Shown here piece by piece: positions 1-7,383 of a DNA stretch of 64,000 nucleotides (positions are counted from its first letter, which is position 1; every line of letters starts with the position of its first letter). The position numbers were made by a program, and so were the translations under genes. Below the pieces are notes generated by a model, which was not told the DNA's origin, made no database searches, and saw only the letters and a program-made list of their open reading frames with translations. The stretch comes from CAVQBJ01 sp963710725. Its GTDB lineage: Bacteria; Actinomycetota; Thermoleophilia; Solirubrobacterales; Solirubrobacteraceae. The stretch is taken from NCBI GenBank assembly GCA_963710725.1, contig CAVQBJ010000001.1, positions 496,001 to 560,000 on the forward strand, given 5' to 3'.

Positions 1-272
1 AGCTTCGCGGCCTCACGGTCCATTAGGTTCGGCTCGACCACGGCTTCGAGAAGGTCCGCGCGCGCCTCGGAATATGCCGCAACTCGGCGGATGATCGGCC
101 CGCGATCGCGAGGGTTGAGACCTCTGCGCTCGAGCCGCCGGGCAATATCTTCCGCGGAGTAGCGCTTGAGCTTTCCGGTGCCCCGCTGGGAGTATTGAAG
201 TTCCATCGACACGAGCTTCACCAGCGCCCAGAACTCGGGCGGCTGGTTGCAGAACTCTTTGATCGGGCGCAT
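1..272 (-). CDS. 5' part of an unidentified protein, cut by left edge
   Basis: An ATG at 272 (minus strand) opens a frame that runs without a stop off the left edge, giving about 90 residues. The translation begins MRPIKEFCNQPPEFWALVKL and continues with a helix-rich, charged sequence containing a KLKRYSAEDIARRLERRG stretch. It looks like a real protein rather than a GC-shadow frame: it is rich in Phe, Tyr, Lys and Ile compared with the Arg/Ala/Pro strings of the other frames here. I do not recognise the family with certainty. Its position beside IS remnants and an immune-like gene would suit a defence or accessory protein, but that is inference only. Confidence 0.6.
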   Translation of the reverse strand, partial: MRPIKEFCNQPPEFWALVKLVSMELQYSQRGTGKLKRYSAEDIARRLERRGLNPRDRGPIIRRVAAYSEARADLLEAVVEPNLMDREAAK

Positions 273-551
273 CGCGCGTTAGTGTGTCACACGCCGCGCA
301 TTTGTAACGGCGCTTGCTCGTGATCGGCATCGTGCGGGTTTCAGGGACGGCCGGCTCGCCGGCCGGAGTCGCTAACGCGAGCTCGATGCGCCCGGCGGCG
401 TGTTCTCGTCCGGGTGCGTGATCTAAGTTGTGCCGGGATGAGCACAAGGCCGCTGCGCATCGGCGTAGAGCGCCACAGGCCACCGCCGTGAACCGGCGGG
501 AGCGGCGTCGGTGGCTGACAGCTTCGGCTGCGCCGGCGAGGGCGACCACCG

Positions 552-758
552 CGCTACGAACGCGCGTCGATGATCGTCACCAGCAACAAGCCGTTCAGCG
601 CGTGGGGGGAGATCTTCGGCGACGACGTCGTCGCCGCCGCGATGATCGACCGGCTCGTCCACCACGCCGAAATCCTCGCGCTCAAAGGCGACAGCTACCG
701 CCTGCGCGGCAAAGCCCTCGACGCCCGCCACACCGCCCAACCCGCCGAAATCGTCTGA
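552..758 (+). pseudogene. istB: istB remnant (IS21-family helper ATPase, C-terminal part)
   Basis: About 68 codons starting RYERASMIVTSNKPFSAWG and ending after DSYRLRGKALD match the C-terminal segment of IstB, the AAA+ helper of IS21-family transposases. The sensor-type stretch IVTSNKPF, the AMIDRLVHHAEIL helix and the YRLRGK tail are typical. Everything N-terminal to this, including Walker A and B, is missing, because upstream sequence in this frame does not look like IstB. It is therefore a 5'-truncated remnant. It probably belonged to the same IS21-family element whose terminal repeats lie at 2588-2638, with the IS3-family element inserted between them. Confidence 0.85.
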
Positions 759-1131
759 GCGATCCCCCTCGTCCGGCCCGCGCAGGCCCTCAGAACGTCT
801 CAGAACGCGCCGATCGCGAACTCGACGCGATGCAGTCCGCCGATCAGGCCGTCCGCGGCGTGTCCTCGGGCACGAACGCCATCTCCAGCTCGATGCGATC
901 GGCGACACGCCCCTCGGACGAGCACAATAGATACCCGGCCGCGACGTCGACCGCGCCCTCGCAATGCCACCCGGGCGTCGTCACTCGCAACGTGCCGCAA
1001 TCCACCGTCCAGGTCCGCTCTCACCGGCAAACTCGACGTCGCCGCCCGCAGCAAACCGAGCGTCGATCCCGCGCTCAGCAGCCTAATAGATCCCGTCAAA
1101 CCGAGGACGCGCCTGGCGCTCCCGCGGCAAC
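759..1131. other. Gene-poor gap inside the IS21 remnant, with a possible decayed ORF
   Basis: No intact gene is supported. On the minus strand, roughly 1021 down to 844, a short frame reads TWTVDCGTLRVTTPGWHCEG followed by a VADRIELEMAFVPEDTP tail and a stop. It has a protein-like composition but no convincing start codon or ribosome binding site, and a stop lies immediately upstream. It may be a decayed fragment of a gene carried by or disrupted by the mobile elements. Longer plus-strand frames here are Arg-rich shadows. Confidence 0.4.
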
Positions 1132-1164
1132 TGAACCGGGCTGGGTCCGACGGAGACCGGGCTT

Positions 1165-2075
1165 CTAGGTTTCCTTGTTTGTGAGTAGGTCCTTCTCGGT
1201 CCTGATCGTCTCAGAGTGTCGTTGGTCGAACTCGGAGGGCGGGATGTCGCCGAGGTTCTCGTGTAGGCGCGTCGTATTGAACCACGCGACGCCCTCGACG
1301 ATGGCGAGCTCAAGCTGGGATCTGGTTCGCCAGATGCGGTCGCGCGATCAGCTCGGTCTTGAAGGTGTCGACGAAGCTCTCGGCCATCGCGTTGTCATAG
1401 GCGTCGCCGACCGATCCGATCGACGCCAGCACGTCGTGGTCGGCCAGCTCCTGGTGAAACTCGAAGCTGGTGTATTGACTGCCGGCATCGGAGTGGTGCA
1501 CCAGCTGCACGTCGGCGCCGGCGCTCGCCGGGTGAGCGCCATCCGCAGCGCGTCCAGGACGAGCGTCGGTGCGCATGTGCGACGCGAACTGCCAGCCGAC
1601 GATCCGACGCGAGTACGCGTCGATCACGAAGCTGAAGAACACCAGCCCCTCCCAGCAGCGCAGGTAGGTGAAATCGGCCAGCCACAGCGCGCTCGGGCCG
1701 GCCCGGCACGAAACTGGCGCTGCACGAGATCGGGGCGCCGGTGATGCGACGGATCGGGCGTCGTGGTGCGCCACGGCTTGCCGCGCCGCTTGGCGCCCTG
1801 GATGCGATTGGCTGCGCATCAGTCGCTGGACGCGGTCACGCCCGACATGCTCGCCGTCGCGCACAAGCGCCTTCCACATCCGCCGGTAGCCGTAGGCGAA
1901 GTAGTTGCGCTCGTGCAGCTCACGGATCCGACTCGAGCAGCCGCTCGTCCTCGACCGCGCGCGCTGAACGCTCGCCGGTAGCGCGGTGGTAGTAGGCGGA
2001 CGCCGACACGCCCAAGGTCCGGCAGATCGGCTCGACCCCGAAGCGGCCGCGATGCTCCTCGATGTAGCGGCTCAC
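1165..2075 (-). pseudogene. IS3-family OrfB transposase (DDE), multiply frameshifted
   Basis: Recognisable blocks in three frames form an IS3 OrfB. VSRYIEEHRGRFGVEPICRT opens the N-terminal HTH_21 region. Then come FAYGYRRMWKALVRDGEHVG in a second frame and the catalytic core LWLADFTYLRCWEGLVFFSF with VIDAYSRRIVGW (first Asp). HHSDAGSQYTS (second Asp) and AMAESFVDTFKTEL (Glu) follow, and the tail FNTTRLHENLGDIPPSEFD ends at the stop at 1165. A single extra base near 1932 and further indels near 1800, 1560 and 1335 break the frame. DDE residues can be found, but no continuous transposase can be made. Confidence 0.85.
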
Positions 2076-2376
2076 TTCGGTCGGTCTGGGTCGAGCTCCT
2101 TGGCGAAAAACACCGACGCCGACTTCAGGATCTCATTCGCGCGGCGCAGCTCGCAGTTCTCCTTGCGCAACTCGCGGATCTCCTCACGCTCCTCGCTGTC
2201 GAGAGGCCCTCGCGGCGCCCGCTCGTCGACCTCGAGCCTGGCGCACGTACTTGCGCAGCGTCTCCGCCGGCACGCCCAGATCAGCAGCGACATGCGCGAT
2301 CGGACGCCCCGACTCGAACACCAGCCGCGCGCCGCGGTCCAACAACTCCATCGGGTACTTCCTCGTTCGTGGCCAT
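2072..2376 (-). pseudogene. IS3-family OrfA, frameshifted
   Basis: One frame gives RTRKYPMELLDRGARLVFES followed by GRPIAHVAADLGVPAETLRKYVRQ, a Tnp helix-turn-helix of OrfA type. The C-terminal half continues in another frame as REEIRELRKENCELRRANEI, the leucine-zipper-like coiled coil, and FFAKELDPDRPK. The frames switch around 2240, so the gene is broken by an indel. The stop TGA (2074-2072) overlaps the GTG (2075-2073) of orfB, the usual arrangement for IS3 elements, which make a fusion transposase by programmed frameshifting. A start near the ATG at 2376 is likely but lies in a shifted frame. Confidence 0.8.
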
Positions 2377-2538
2377 GGCCGGAGCGTCTCCTCACCGCCA
2401 GGACGAATCCCGACGATCGAGGCCTCCGTCAAACCCAGCCTGGCTCAAACGGAAGCATCAGCCGCAACCCCTTCGACGTCCACCGCTCACGACCACGAGC
2501 CATAGCCGCCCAGCCTACGGCCCCCACCGGCTCGCGCC

Positions 2539-2571
2539 GGTGACGCGCTCCGCTCCGCTCCACGCGTCACC
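2539..2571. terminator. Stem-loop downstream of IS21 remnant
   Basis: Nine-base arms (2539-2547, GGTGACGCG; 2563-2571, CGCGTCACC) enclose a 15-base CTCC-repeat loop. A smaller perfect 7-bp hairpin overlaps its left edge (2525-2542). No U-tract follows. Its place downstream of istB-type sequence and just inside the element end suits a transcription terminator of the old IS21 element, but a structural role of the IS end is equally possible. Confidence 0.45.
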
Positions 2572-2587
2572 ACAACCCCCGCAGGGT

Positions 2588-2631
2588 GGTCCACTTTTCA
2601 ACCGGCGCAACCGGTCCACATTTCGACCGGC
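2588..2631. repeat. IS21-family terminal direct repeats (right end)
   Basis: Two 19-bp copies, GGTCCACTTTTCAACCGGC (2588-2606) and GGTCCACATTTCGACCGGC (2613-2631), differ at two positions and are spaced 25 bp apart. Multiple short repeats of this kind next to a terminal CA (about 2637-2638, TTGACA) are typical of IS21-family ends, where IstA binds. The matching left end was not found in the window, so the element is incomplete. Confidence 0.6.
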
Positions 2632-2672
2632 CTTGACAGGCGGCGCATTCGGCGAGAGCGCGCCAGCGGCTA

Positions 2673-2700
2673 CTTTGCGGCGCCTCCTTTGCGGCGCCTC
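2673..2700. repeat. Perfect 14-bp tandem duplication
   Basis: CTTTGCGGCGCCTC occurs at 2673-2686 and again immediately at 2687-2700, without mismatch. It lies about 35 bp outside the inferred IS21 end. It may be replication slippage, or a scar of a mobile-element event. Confidence 0.7.
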
Positions 2701-2863
2701 GTCACCGTCGACGGACCGTATGTCGGCGGACCTCGGCCACCGGCTAGCCGCTCCGGGCGATACTGTCCGTTGCTGGAACCAGGGCAGTCCACGCTGCCCC
2801 GATTTCCACGCATCGTGCCGGGCAACCCGGCGAGCCAAGAACGGGGCCATAAGGCTGGACACC

Positions 2864-3631
2864 ATGTCGAACACACCGCGGCCGGTGGCGATCGTCACCG
2901 GATCATCGAAAGGAATAGGGGCTGCCATCGCTACAGGCCTTGCCGAAGCTGGCTACGATGTCTTCGTCACGTTCTTTACGGACGAGGCTGGCGCACGCGG
3001 CGTCGCGGACGGCATCCGTGCCGCTAATGGGACCGCGTACGTCGCGAACCTGGACGTAACTGAACCGGATAGCGTCGCTCGTCTGTTCGAAGAGGTCGCC
3101 GATCGTTACGGGAGACTGGATCTCCTCGTCAACAACGCGGCCCAGGAACTGTCTAAGCCGCTAGCGGACCAGACGCTGGAGGACTGGCGGCGAGTCGTCT
3201 CCGTCAAGCTGGACGGTGCGTTCATGTGCACACAAGCCGCACTGCCCCTGTTCGTCGAGTCTGGCTGTGCGTCGATGATCGCAATCTCAAGTTATGAAGG
3301 TGAGCAGCCGAGTCCGACGTATCCGGCCTACGGCGCAGCCACGGCGGGGCTCAACGCGTTCGTCAAGGCCATGGCGCTGTATCTCCCGGCCTTCGGGGCC
3401 AGGTGCAACGCCGTGTGTCCCGGTGCGGTCAGGACTCCCCTATGGGCGGGTGGGCGATCTGGCGCCGTGGCCGACTGGGCTCACAACGCGAGTGCCAACC
3501 CCGTTGCGCGCAACCCGACGCCCCGCGACGTCGCTGAGGCTGTCATCCTGCTCGCGACCGATCAAACACGGATGCTGAACGGCAACTTCCTCTATGTGAA
3601 CGGCGGCAACCACCTGCGCGGTCCGCAGTGA
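2864..3631 (+). CDS. SDR-family oxidoreductase lacking the catalytic lysine
   Basis: A 255-residue short-chain dehydrogenase/reductase. The Rossmann cofactor motif TGSSKGIG lies at residues 12-19 and the NNAA motif is present. The substrate-side motif is unusual: the family has YxxxK, but here the sequence is YGAAT, Tyr156 with Thr at 160 where the catalytic Lys should be (codon ACG). The C-terminus NFLYVNGGN is normal for the family. The ATG at 2864 is chosen because the SDR fold starts six residues later and AAGG lies about 10 bases upstream; a longer in-frame extension is non-protein-like. Loss of the lysine should impair classical chemistry, so it may be inactive, a binding protein, or use altered chemistry. 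It sits in the IS-rich island, suggesting transfer. Confidence 0.85.
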   Translation: MSNTPRPVAIVTGSSKGIGAAIATGLAEAGYDVFVTFFTDEAGARGVADGIRAANGTAYVANLDVTEPDSVARLFEEVADRYGRLDLLVNNAAQELSKPLADQTLEDWRRVVSVKLDGAFMCTQAALPLFVESGCASMIAISSYEGEQPSPTYPAYGAATAGLNAFVKAMALYLPAFGARCNAVCPGAVRTPLWAGGRSGAVADWAHNASANPVARNPTPRDVAEAVILLATDQTRMLNGNFLYVNGGNHLRGPQ

Positions 3632-3955
3632 CCGCCGCTACCAGGCCTCACGGGCCGCGGCTGATGCCGTCATAGAAGCGGCCTGCACCGACCCGACGCC
3701 GAGACGGCGACGCCGAGAGCAGCGCGACGATCACCTGCCACTGGATGCACGCCCATGCGCGCCCGTGCGGTACGGACCGAGCGCGGCGCGGGGGGAGTCT
3801 GACCCAGCGCGTCCTAGAAATCCACGAAACCGGTGTCGGTGGTTCGGCTTGCACGCAAATTGCGTCGGTGGAGGGCCACCCGGCCGCTCGAGGCGCCCCG
3901 ACCATTGTGAATCGGCTAAGGTGCGCATTTTTCCCGGTCGCCGCCCGTCCAGATC
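3632..3955. other. Intergenic stretch upstream of the TIR-like/methyltransferase gene
   Basis: No gene is supported. It contains a 13-bp palindrome (3853-3865) and, closer to the next gene, TAAGGT (3917-3922), which fits a loose actinobacterial -10 but has no good -35 at the right distance. Base composition shifts here from GC-rich to the lower-GC DNA of the next gene. Confidence 0.5.
3853..3865. promoter_or_regulatory. Short palindrome, possible operator
   Basis: ACGCAA-A-TTGCGT is a perfect inverted repeat of 6-bp arms about 90 bp upstream of the next gene. In GC-rich surroundings an AT-centred palindrome stands out and could be a regulator site, but nothing in the sequence says which protein would bind it. 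Confidence 0.3.
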
Positions 3956-5887
3956 GTGAGCTCAACTCAACACCTCAGGGGCGTATTGTGCACGCCCTTC
4001 GCAAACGCGCAGCGCTCCGCGGGCGACGACGAGCGCCTGCGGGCGCTGATCCGATGGGTGAAGGACGCAGCGAAGAAGGCAGATATTCAGCTGGCCACCG
4101 TCGAGGGGGGCTACGACAGCGCCAGGCAAATCATCGATCGAATATATCGCGAGATCGAAACCGCCGACGTCGTCGTGACAATCGTGCGGGAAGCGAATGC
4201 CAACGCATTCTTCGAATCCGGCTATGCCATCGGTCTTGGGAAGCCGCTGCTGTATATCGTGCGCGAAGATGAGCCGGTCCCGTTCAACACGCGAGGTGTC
4301 GAGTACTTCTCGTACCTCGAGATAGATCCAGAGACGGGTGAGGCGCTCAGCGAGGCGCTGCGCACGACCTTAGCTGTGCCGCGCGCGCGCTCCGCGATTG
4401 CGGAAGACCTTTCGTTCTTGCGGAGGCACACAGCCGGCTTGCGGCTCGGCAATGACATTTACGGACGCTGTCTAGCGTACGCGCTCCACGGCATTCGGCA
4501 GTGGGTGTCGGCATGGGGACAGAAGAGCTTCGAGGTGCGCGCCCAGAACCTCCTCGACGTAGGGACGTTTCTACTGTCACAGATCGAACACGGCGGCTTC
4601 GTCACTGAGTATTATTCCGGACACGCATCGTGGAGCCGCCAAGGCCGGACCCTAAGCGGAACTGACTACTTCGCTGCCACCCGCGCCGCTGTGCGTGCAG
4701 GCCGTGCGATCGTGCGAGTGTACGTCGTCGACGCGACGAGCCAGATAGACGAGGATGTGTTTCGAGAGCGCGCCTGGGCAGATGCGGCCGCGGGGATCGA
4801 GATTCATTACATTCTCGTAGACCAACTGCCTGACCCGCGCGCGAAGGATTTTGGCCTATGGGATGATGAGCTGGCTTGTGAAGTTGAGTATGTGTCAGAA
4901 GTGAACGAGGCGCCGCGACTTTACCGTCTGCGCTACTACGCCGATGAGTTCCATGTGGAGACCATGCGTAGCTGGCGCAAGCGTCTTGTGGCCGACGCGG
5001 AGCCTTGCCCTGATCTGCCGAGTGAGATGACGCTATTGGAGGAGTCAGCCACCGCGCTAACGGCGGAGTTTGTGAGCTATTGCGCCGACGAGTCTGACGG
5101 CAAGCCGGACTGCTCGGCGTACCACATTCACTGGCAGCTACTCAGACGACTTGGACTGGTGTCTACGCCCGCCTGGCACGCTGAGTTTTACGCTGCCGCG
5201 TTTCGGGATTGGAGTCGGACGGCTCAGTTAGCAGAGCAGCAGGCCTTGTCAGTGCTGGTATGTGGTTTGGCCGACTACGCGATGTTGTACTGGGTGGCCC
5301 AAAGCCTACCGAACGCAGTGAGAGACCGGTGTACCTTCTATGTGCTAGACATCTGTGAGTCGCCTTTAGCGTCGTGTCGGTGGCTTGAAAGACGGCTGGC
5401 CGAGCGGCAGCCACCAATGGCTCTTCGCACCGAATACCTACGCGGAGACGTGTTTGGTGAAGTGCTCAACGGCGAGAAGCCGTACGATCTGATTACGTCG
5501 GATGCGTTCATCACGCGGTTCGAGGCGATAGGCGTGAAGCGGGAGCTGATGGCAAGATGGCTGGCAGCATTGTCGCCTTGGGGTCACATCGTGACGACCG
5601 CACGCGTGCGCGAGGGGAGTTTGGTTGATATTCGCCGCGAGGATCGAGAGAGGTTCGCGAGGCGAGCGAATGGCCGCGCGCAGACCCAGGGCATCGATCT
5701 ACCGCTCGGCGCGGCAGAGGACTACGCGGATTACATAACGTCGTTCCCGTTCGAACGTGAGGGGGCGGTGAGACAGTATCTGCGCGACGCAGTTGGCGAT
5801 GAACGCAACTACGAGGTTACGTTCAAGGTCCTCCGGGAACGGGAGATGGTGAAAGCGAATTACGCGCGAATCATTGTGAAAGCGTAG
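3956..5887 (+). CDS. TIR-like/deoxyribosyltransferase-like plus methyltransferase-like protein
   Basis: A 643-residue protein of three parts. Residues about 8-105 resemble the nucleoside 2-deoxyribosyltransferase/TIR-like fold: a VLCTPF strand, a YDSARQIIDRIYREIETADV helix-strand unit, and NANAFFESGYAIGLGKP with the family glutamate at Glu87. Residues about 155-350 form a middle region I do not recognise. Residues about 430-570 look like a Rossmann SAM-methyltransferase: VLVCGLADYA as motif I, FYVLDICESP with an acidic residue after strand 2, and YDLITSDAF as motif IV. The start is uncertain: GTG at 3956 has no SD, whereas TTG at 3986 has AGGGG just upstream. Its GC content is visibly lower than that of neighbours further right, and it sits next to IS debris, so it is probably transferred. 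An immune or stress-effector role is inference. Confidence 0.75.
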   Translation: MSSTQHLRGVLCTPFANAQRSAGDDERLRALIRWVKDAAKKADIQLATVEGGYDSARQIIDRIYREIETADVVVTIVREANANAFFESGYAIGLGKPLLYIVREDEPVPFNTRGVEYFSYLEIDPETGEALSEALRTTLAVPRARSAIAEDLSFLRRHTAGLRLGNDIYGRCLAYALHGIRQWVSAWGQKSFEVRAQNLLDVGTFLLSQIEHGGFVTEYYSGHASWSRQGRTLSGTDYFAATRAAVRAGRAIVRVYVVDATSQIDEDVFRERAWADAAAGIEIHYILVDQLPDPRAKDFGLWDDELACEVEYVSEVNEAPRLYRLRYYADEFHVETMRSWRKRLVADAEPCPDLPSEMTLLEESATALTAEFVSYCADESDGKPDCSAYHIHWQLLRRLGLVSTPAWHAEFYAAAFRDWSRTAQLAEQQALSVLVCGLADYAMLYWVAQSLPNAVRDRCTFYVLDICESPLASCRWLERRLAERQPPMALRTEYLRGDVFGEVLNGEKPYDLITSDAFITRFEAIGVKRELMARWLAALSPWGHIVTTARVREGSLVDIRREDRERFARRANGRAQTQGIDLPLGAAEDYADYITSFPFEREGAVRQYLRDAVGDERNYEVTFKVLREREMVKANYARIIVKA

Positions 5888-6276
5888 AGCGCGCTTGGGT
5901 CGCGGGTGGGGAGGCTGGCGGTATCTACGACGAAGTGGCGCAGTGAGCCAGCCTCACGCAGGGAGATCAAGCCCCGCCAACGCCATCGTTCCTGACATGG
6001 CCGGACCTGCTTACCGATCTGGGGTCAGCCGGAGCCTTCTCTCCAGCCAGACAACCCCCGCGAGGGGCGTCCGGTCTATCTACACCCGGCGGCCAACCCC
6101 ACTCGGGCGACGATGCCATCGGGTCCAGCTGGTGACGCGCCACGCGGCGCCACGGGCGGGTGACCCAGCGATCTGGATGACCAAACGGACCATTTGCCGC
6201 ATCGCTGAAGCGGATGAGCAGCGTCATCTCGCCGGAGCCATGACACCTCGCGCCGACGAGTCGGTCGTCGCCAGAG
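5888..6276. other. Intergenic stretch with no recognised feature
   Basis: About 390 bp between the island's last gene and the convergent PPOX gene. Frames on both strands are Arg/Ser-rich and not protein-like. No strong hairpin, promoter or repeat was found. It probably marks the island's right boundary, where base composition returns to the GC-rich average. Confidence 0.5.
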
Positions 6277-6675
6277 TCACTCGCGCTCGATCCTCCGCAG
6301 CCCGTGCGTCGGCATCCACCACTCGATGACGAGCATCGTCGCCGCCTCGTTGAGGCGGGTGTGCACGACCTCGGCAATGTCGGCATGGAATCGGTCGCCG
6401 TCCGGTCCTTCGGCGTTGGCGGCGATCGCCCGACCGGAGATCTTCGCCTCGCCAGGCCACAGCGCCTCCGAGCCCTCGACCGGGTCGACCGTGGCGCTGT
6501 GCAGAGCGGACCGCGGATCCCGACGCAGATCCGCGCCCTTGCGCGCGTTCGGCATCGAGCCGAAAACGAGTTCGCCATCCACAAAGGCCGCCTCGATCCC
6601 GGAGATCCGCGGCGACCCGTCGGCTCGCAAGGTGGCGATGGTCTTATGCCTGTGAGCATCGAACAGCGCCCGCAC
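6277..6675 (-). CDS. Pyridoxamine 5'-phosphate oxidase (PPOX)-family protein
   Basis: A 132-residue split-barrel flavin/F420-binding protein of the PPOX superfamily. The hallmark TIATLRADGSPRISGIEAAF strand pair is followed by VFGSMPNARKGADLRRDPRS, the usual cofactor-phosphate region. Family members are oxidoreductases or cofactor-binding proteins of varied role, and the substrate here is unknown. GTG at 6675 is the first standard start, but the frame stays family-like further upstream (AEPEFARRVRALFDAHRHK) to the end of the preceding gene. The true start may therefore be a non-standard codon coupled to that stop, or the start has been lost. It appears to be in an operon downstream of the RibD-like gene. 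Confidence 0.8.
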   Translation of the reverse strand: MRALFDAHRHKTIATLRADGSPRISGIEAAFVDGELVFGSMPNARKGADLRRDPRSALHSATVDPVEGSEALWPGEAKISGRAIAANAEGPDGDRFHADIAEVVHTRLNEAATMLVIEWWMPTHGLRRIERE

Positions 6676-6740
6676 GCGCCGCGCAAACTCCGGCTCCGCG
6701 TGTTCGACGTCCTGCCGGGCCGCGACAGCGTCAAGTCCGG

Positions 6741-7382
6741 TCAGCTGACCTCGTACTTGATGTGCGTGACCCCGGGCGCATCGACAGCCCGGATCTGCTT
6801 CAGGCTGAGGCCGTCGAGTTCGAGTCCGGCGAAGAGTCGTTCGCCGCCCCCGAGGATCACCGGCGCTATCGAGACGTCGATCTCGTCCACCAGTCGCGCG
6901 GCAAGGTACTGGTTGACCACCGACGCGCCGCCTGCCAACCAGATGTCCTGGCCGTCAGCGGCTTCGCTGGCCTGCGCGAGCGCCGAATCGATCCCATCGC
7001 TGACGAAATGAAAGATGGTGCCGCCTCTCATCTCCAGCGGCTCGCGCGGGTGGTGGGTGAGCACGAACACCGGATGGTGATACGGAGGCTCGTCGCCCCA
7101 CCACCCCCGCCAGGACTCGTCCGGCCACGGGCCGCGAATCGGCCCGAACATGTTGCGACCCATGATCGTGGCGCCGATGTTCGCTCTGCGCTCCTCAACG
7201 ACGGCAGAGCTGGCGTTCGTCTCGCCTCCCTCATCGCCGTGCATCTCCCTGAACTCCCTGAGCGGGAAGAACCACTCGTGTAACGCCATCGCGCCCACCC
7301 CGAGCGGGTTCTCCGCGCTCTGGTTCGGGCCGGCGACGTAGCCATCCAGCGACATCGTGATGCTCAGTCTCAGCTTGCTCAT
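6741..7382 (-). CDS. RibD C-terminal/dihydrofolate-reductase-family protein
   Basis: A 213-residue protein of the RibD_C/DHFR-like family. It opens KLRLSITMSLDGYVAGPNQS, the usual first strand and NADPH-loop. IMGRNMFGPIRGPW and DIWLAGGASVVNQYLAARLV, the nucleotide-binding helix, are also present. Such stand-alone proteins reduce an unknown substrate with NADPH and are common in actinobacteria. ATG at 7382 is chosen because AAGGGGTGAG lies just upstream; an earlier in-frame start would overlap the preceding gene's stop. It lies 1 bp from the end of the secreted-protein gene upstream on the same strand, so the three minus-strand genes from 8583 to 6277 may be cotranscribed. Confidence 0.88.
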   Translation of the reverse strand: MSKLRLSITMSLDGYVAGPNQSAENPLGVGAMALHEWFFPLREFREMHGDEGGETNASSAVVEERRANIGATIMGRNMFGPIRGPWPDESWRGWWGDEPPYHHPVFVLTHHPREPLEMRGGTIFHFVSDGIDSALAQASEAADGQDIWLAGGASVVNQYLAARLVDEIDVSIAPVILGGGERLFAGLELDGLSLKQIRAVDAPGVTHIKYEVS

Positions 7383-7383
7383 C

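Larger units (their letters stand above)
1132..2448 (-). mobile_element. IS3-family insertion sequence, degenerate, with 3-bp target duplication
   Basis: The two ends, 1132-1159 and the reverse complement of 2421-2448, form imperfect inverted repeats: 22 of 28 positions match, starting TGA and ending TCA as in IS3-family elements. The trinucleotide AAC flanks both ends (1129-1131 and 2449-2451), which fits the 3-bp target duplication of this family. The 1317-bp interior carries overlapping orfA and orfB on the minus strand in the usual order, both broken by frameshifts. The element inserted into sequence that already carried IS21-type DNA. Confidence 0.88.
2452..2863. other. Gap between IS3 element and SDR gene, holding IS21 end and short repeats
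   Basis: No gene is supported on either strand. The stretch contains a stem-loop (2539-2571), a second small hairpin (2525-2542), IS21-type terminal direct repeats (2588-2631) ending at a CA around 2638, and a 14-bp tandem duplication (2673-2700). These are described separately. The rest, up to the SDR start at 2864, presumably holds that gene's promoter, but no clear -35/-10 pair was seen. Confidence 0.6.

Noticed and set aside
428..1168. A 246-codon plus-strand frame in the IS region
   Set aside because: Arg-rich shadow; the istB remnant is in a different frame of the same strand, and the right end overlaps the IS3 inverted repeat.
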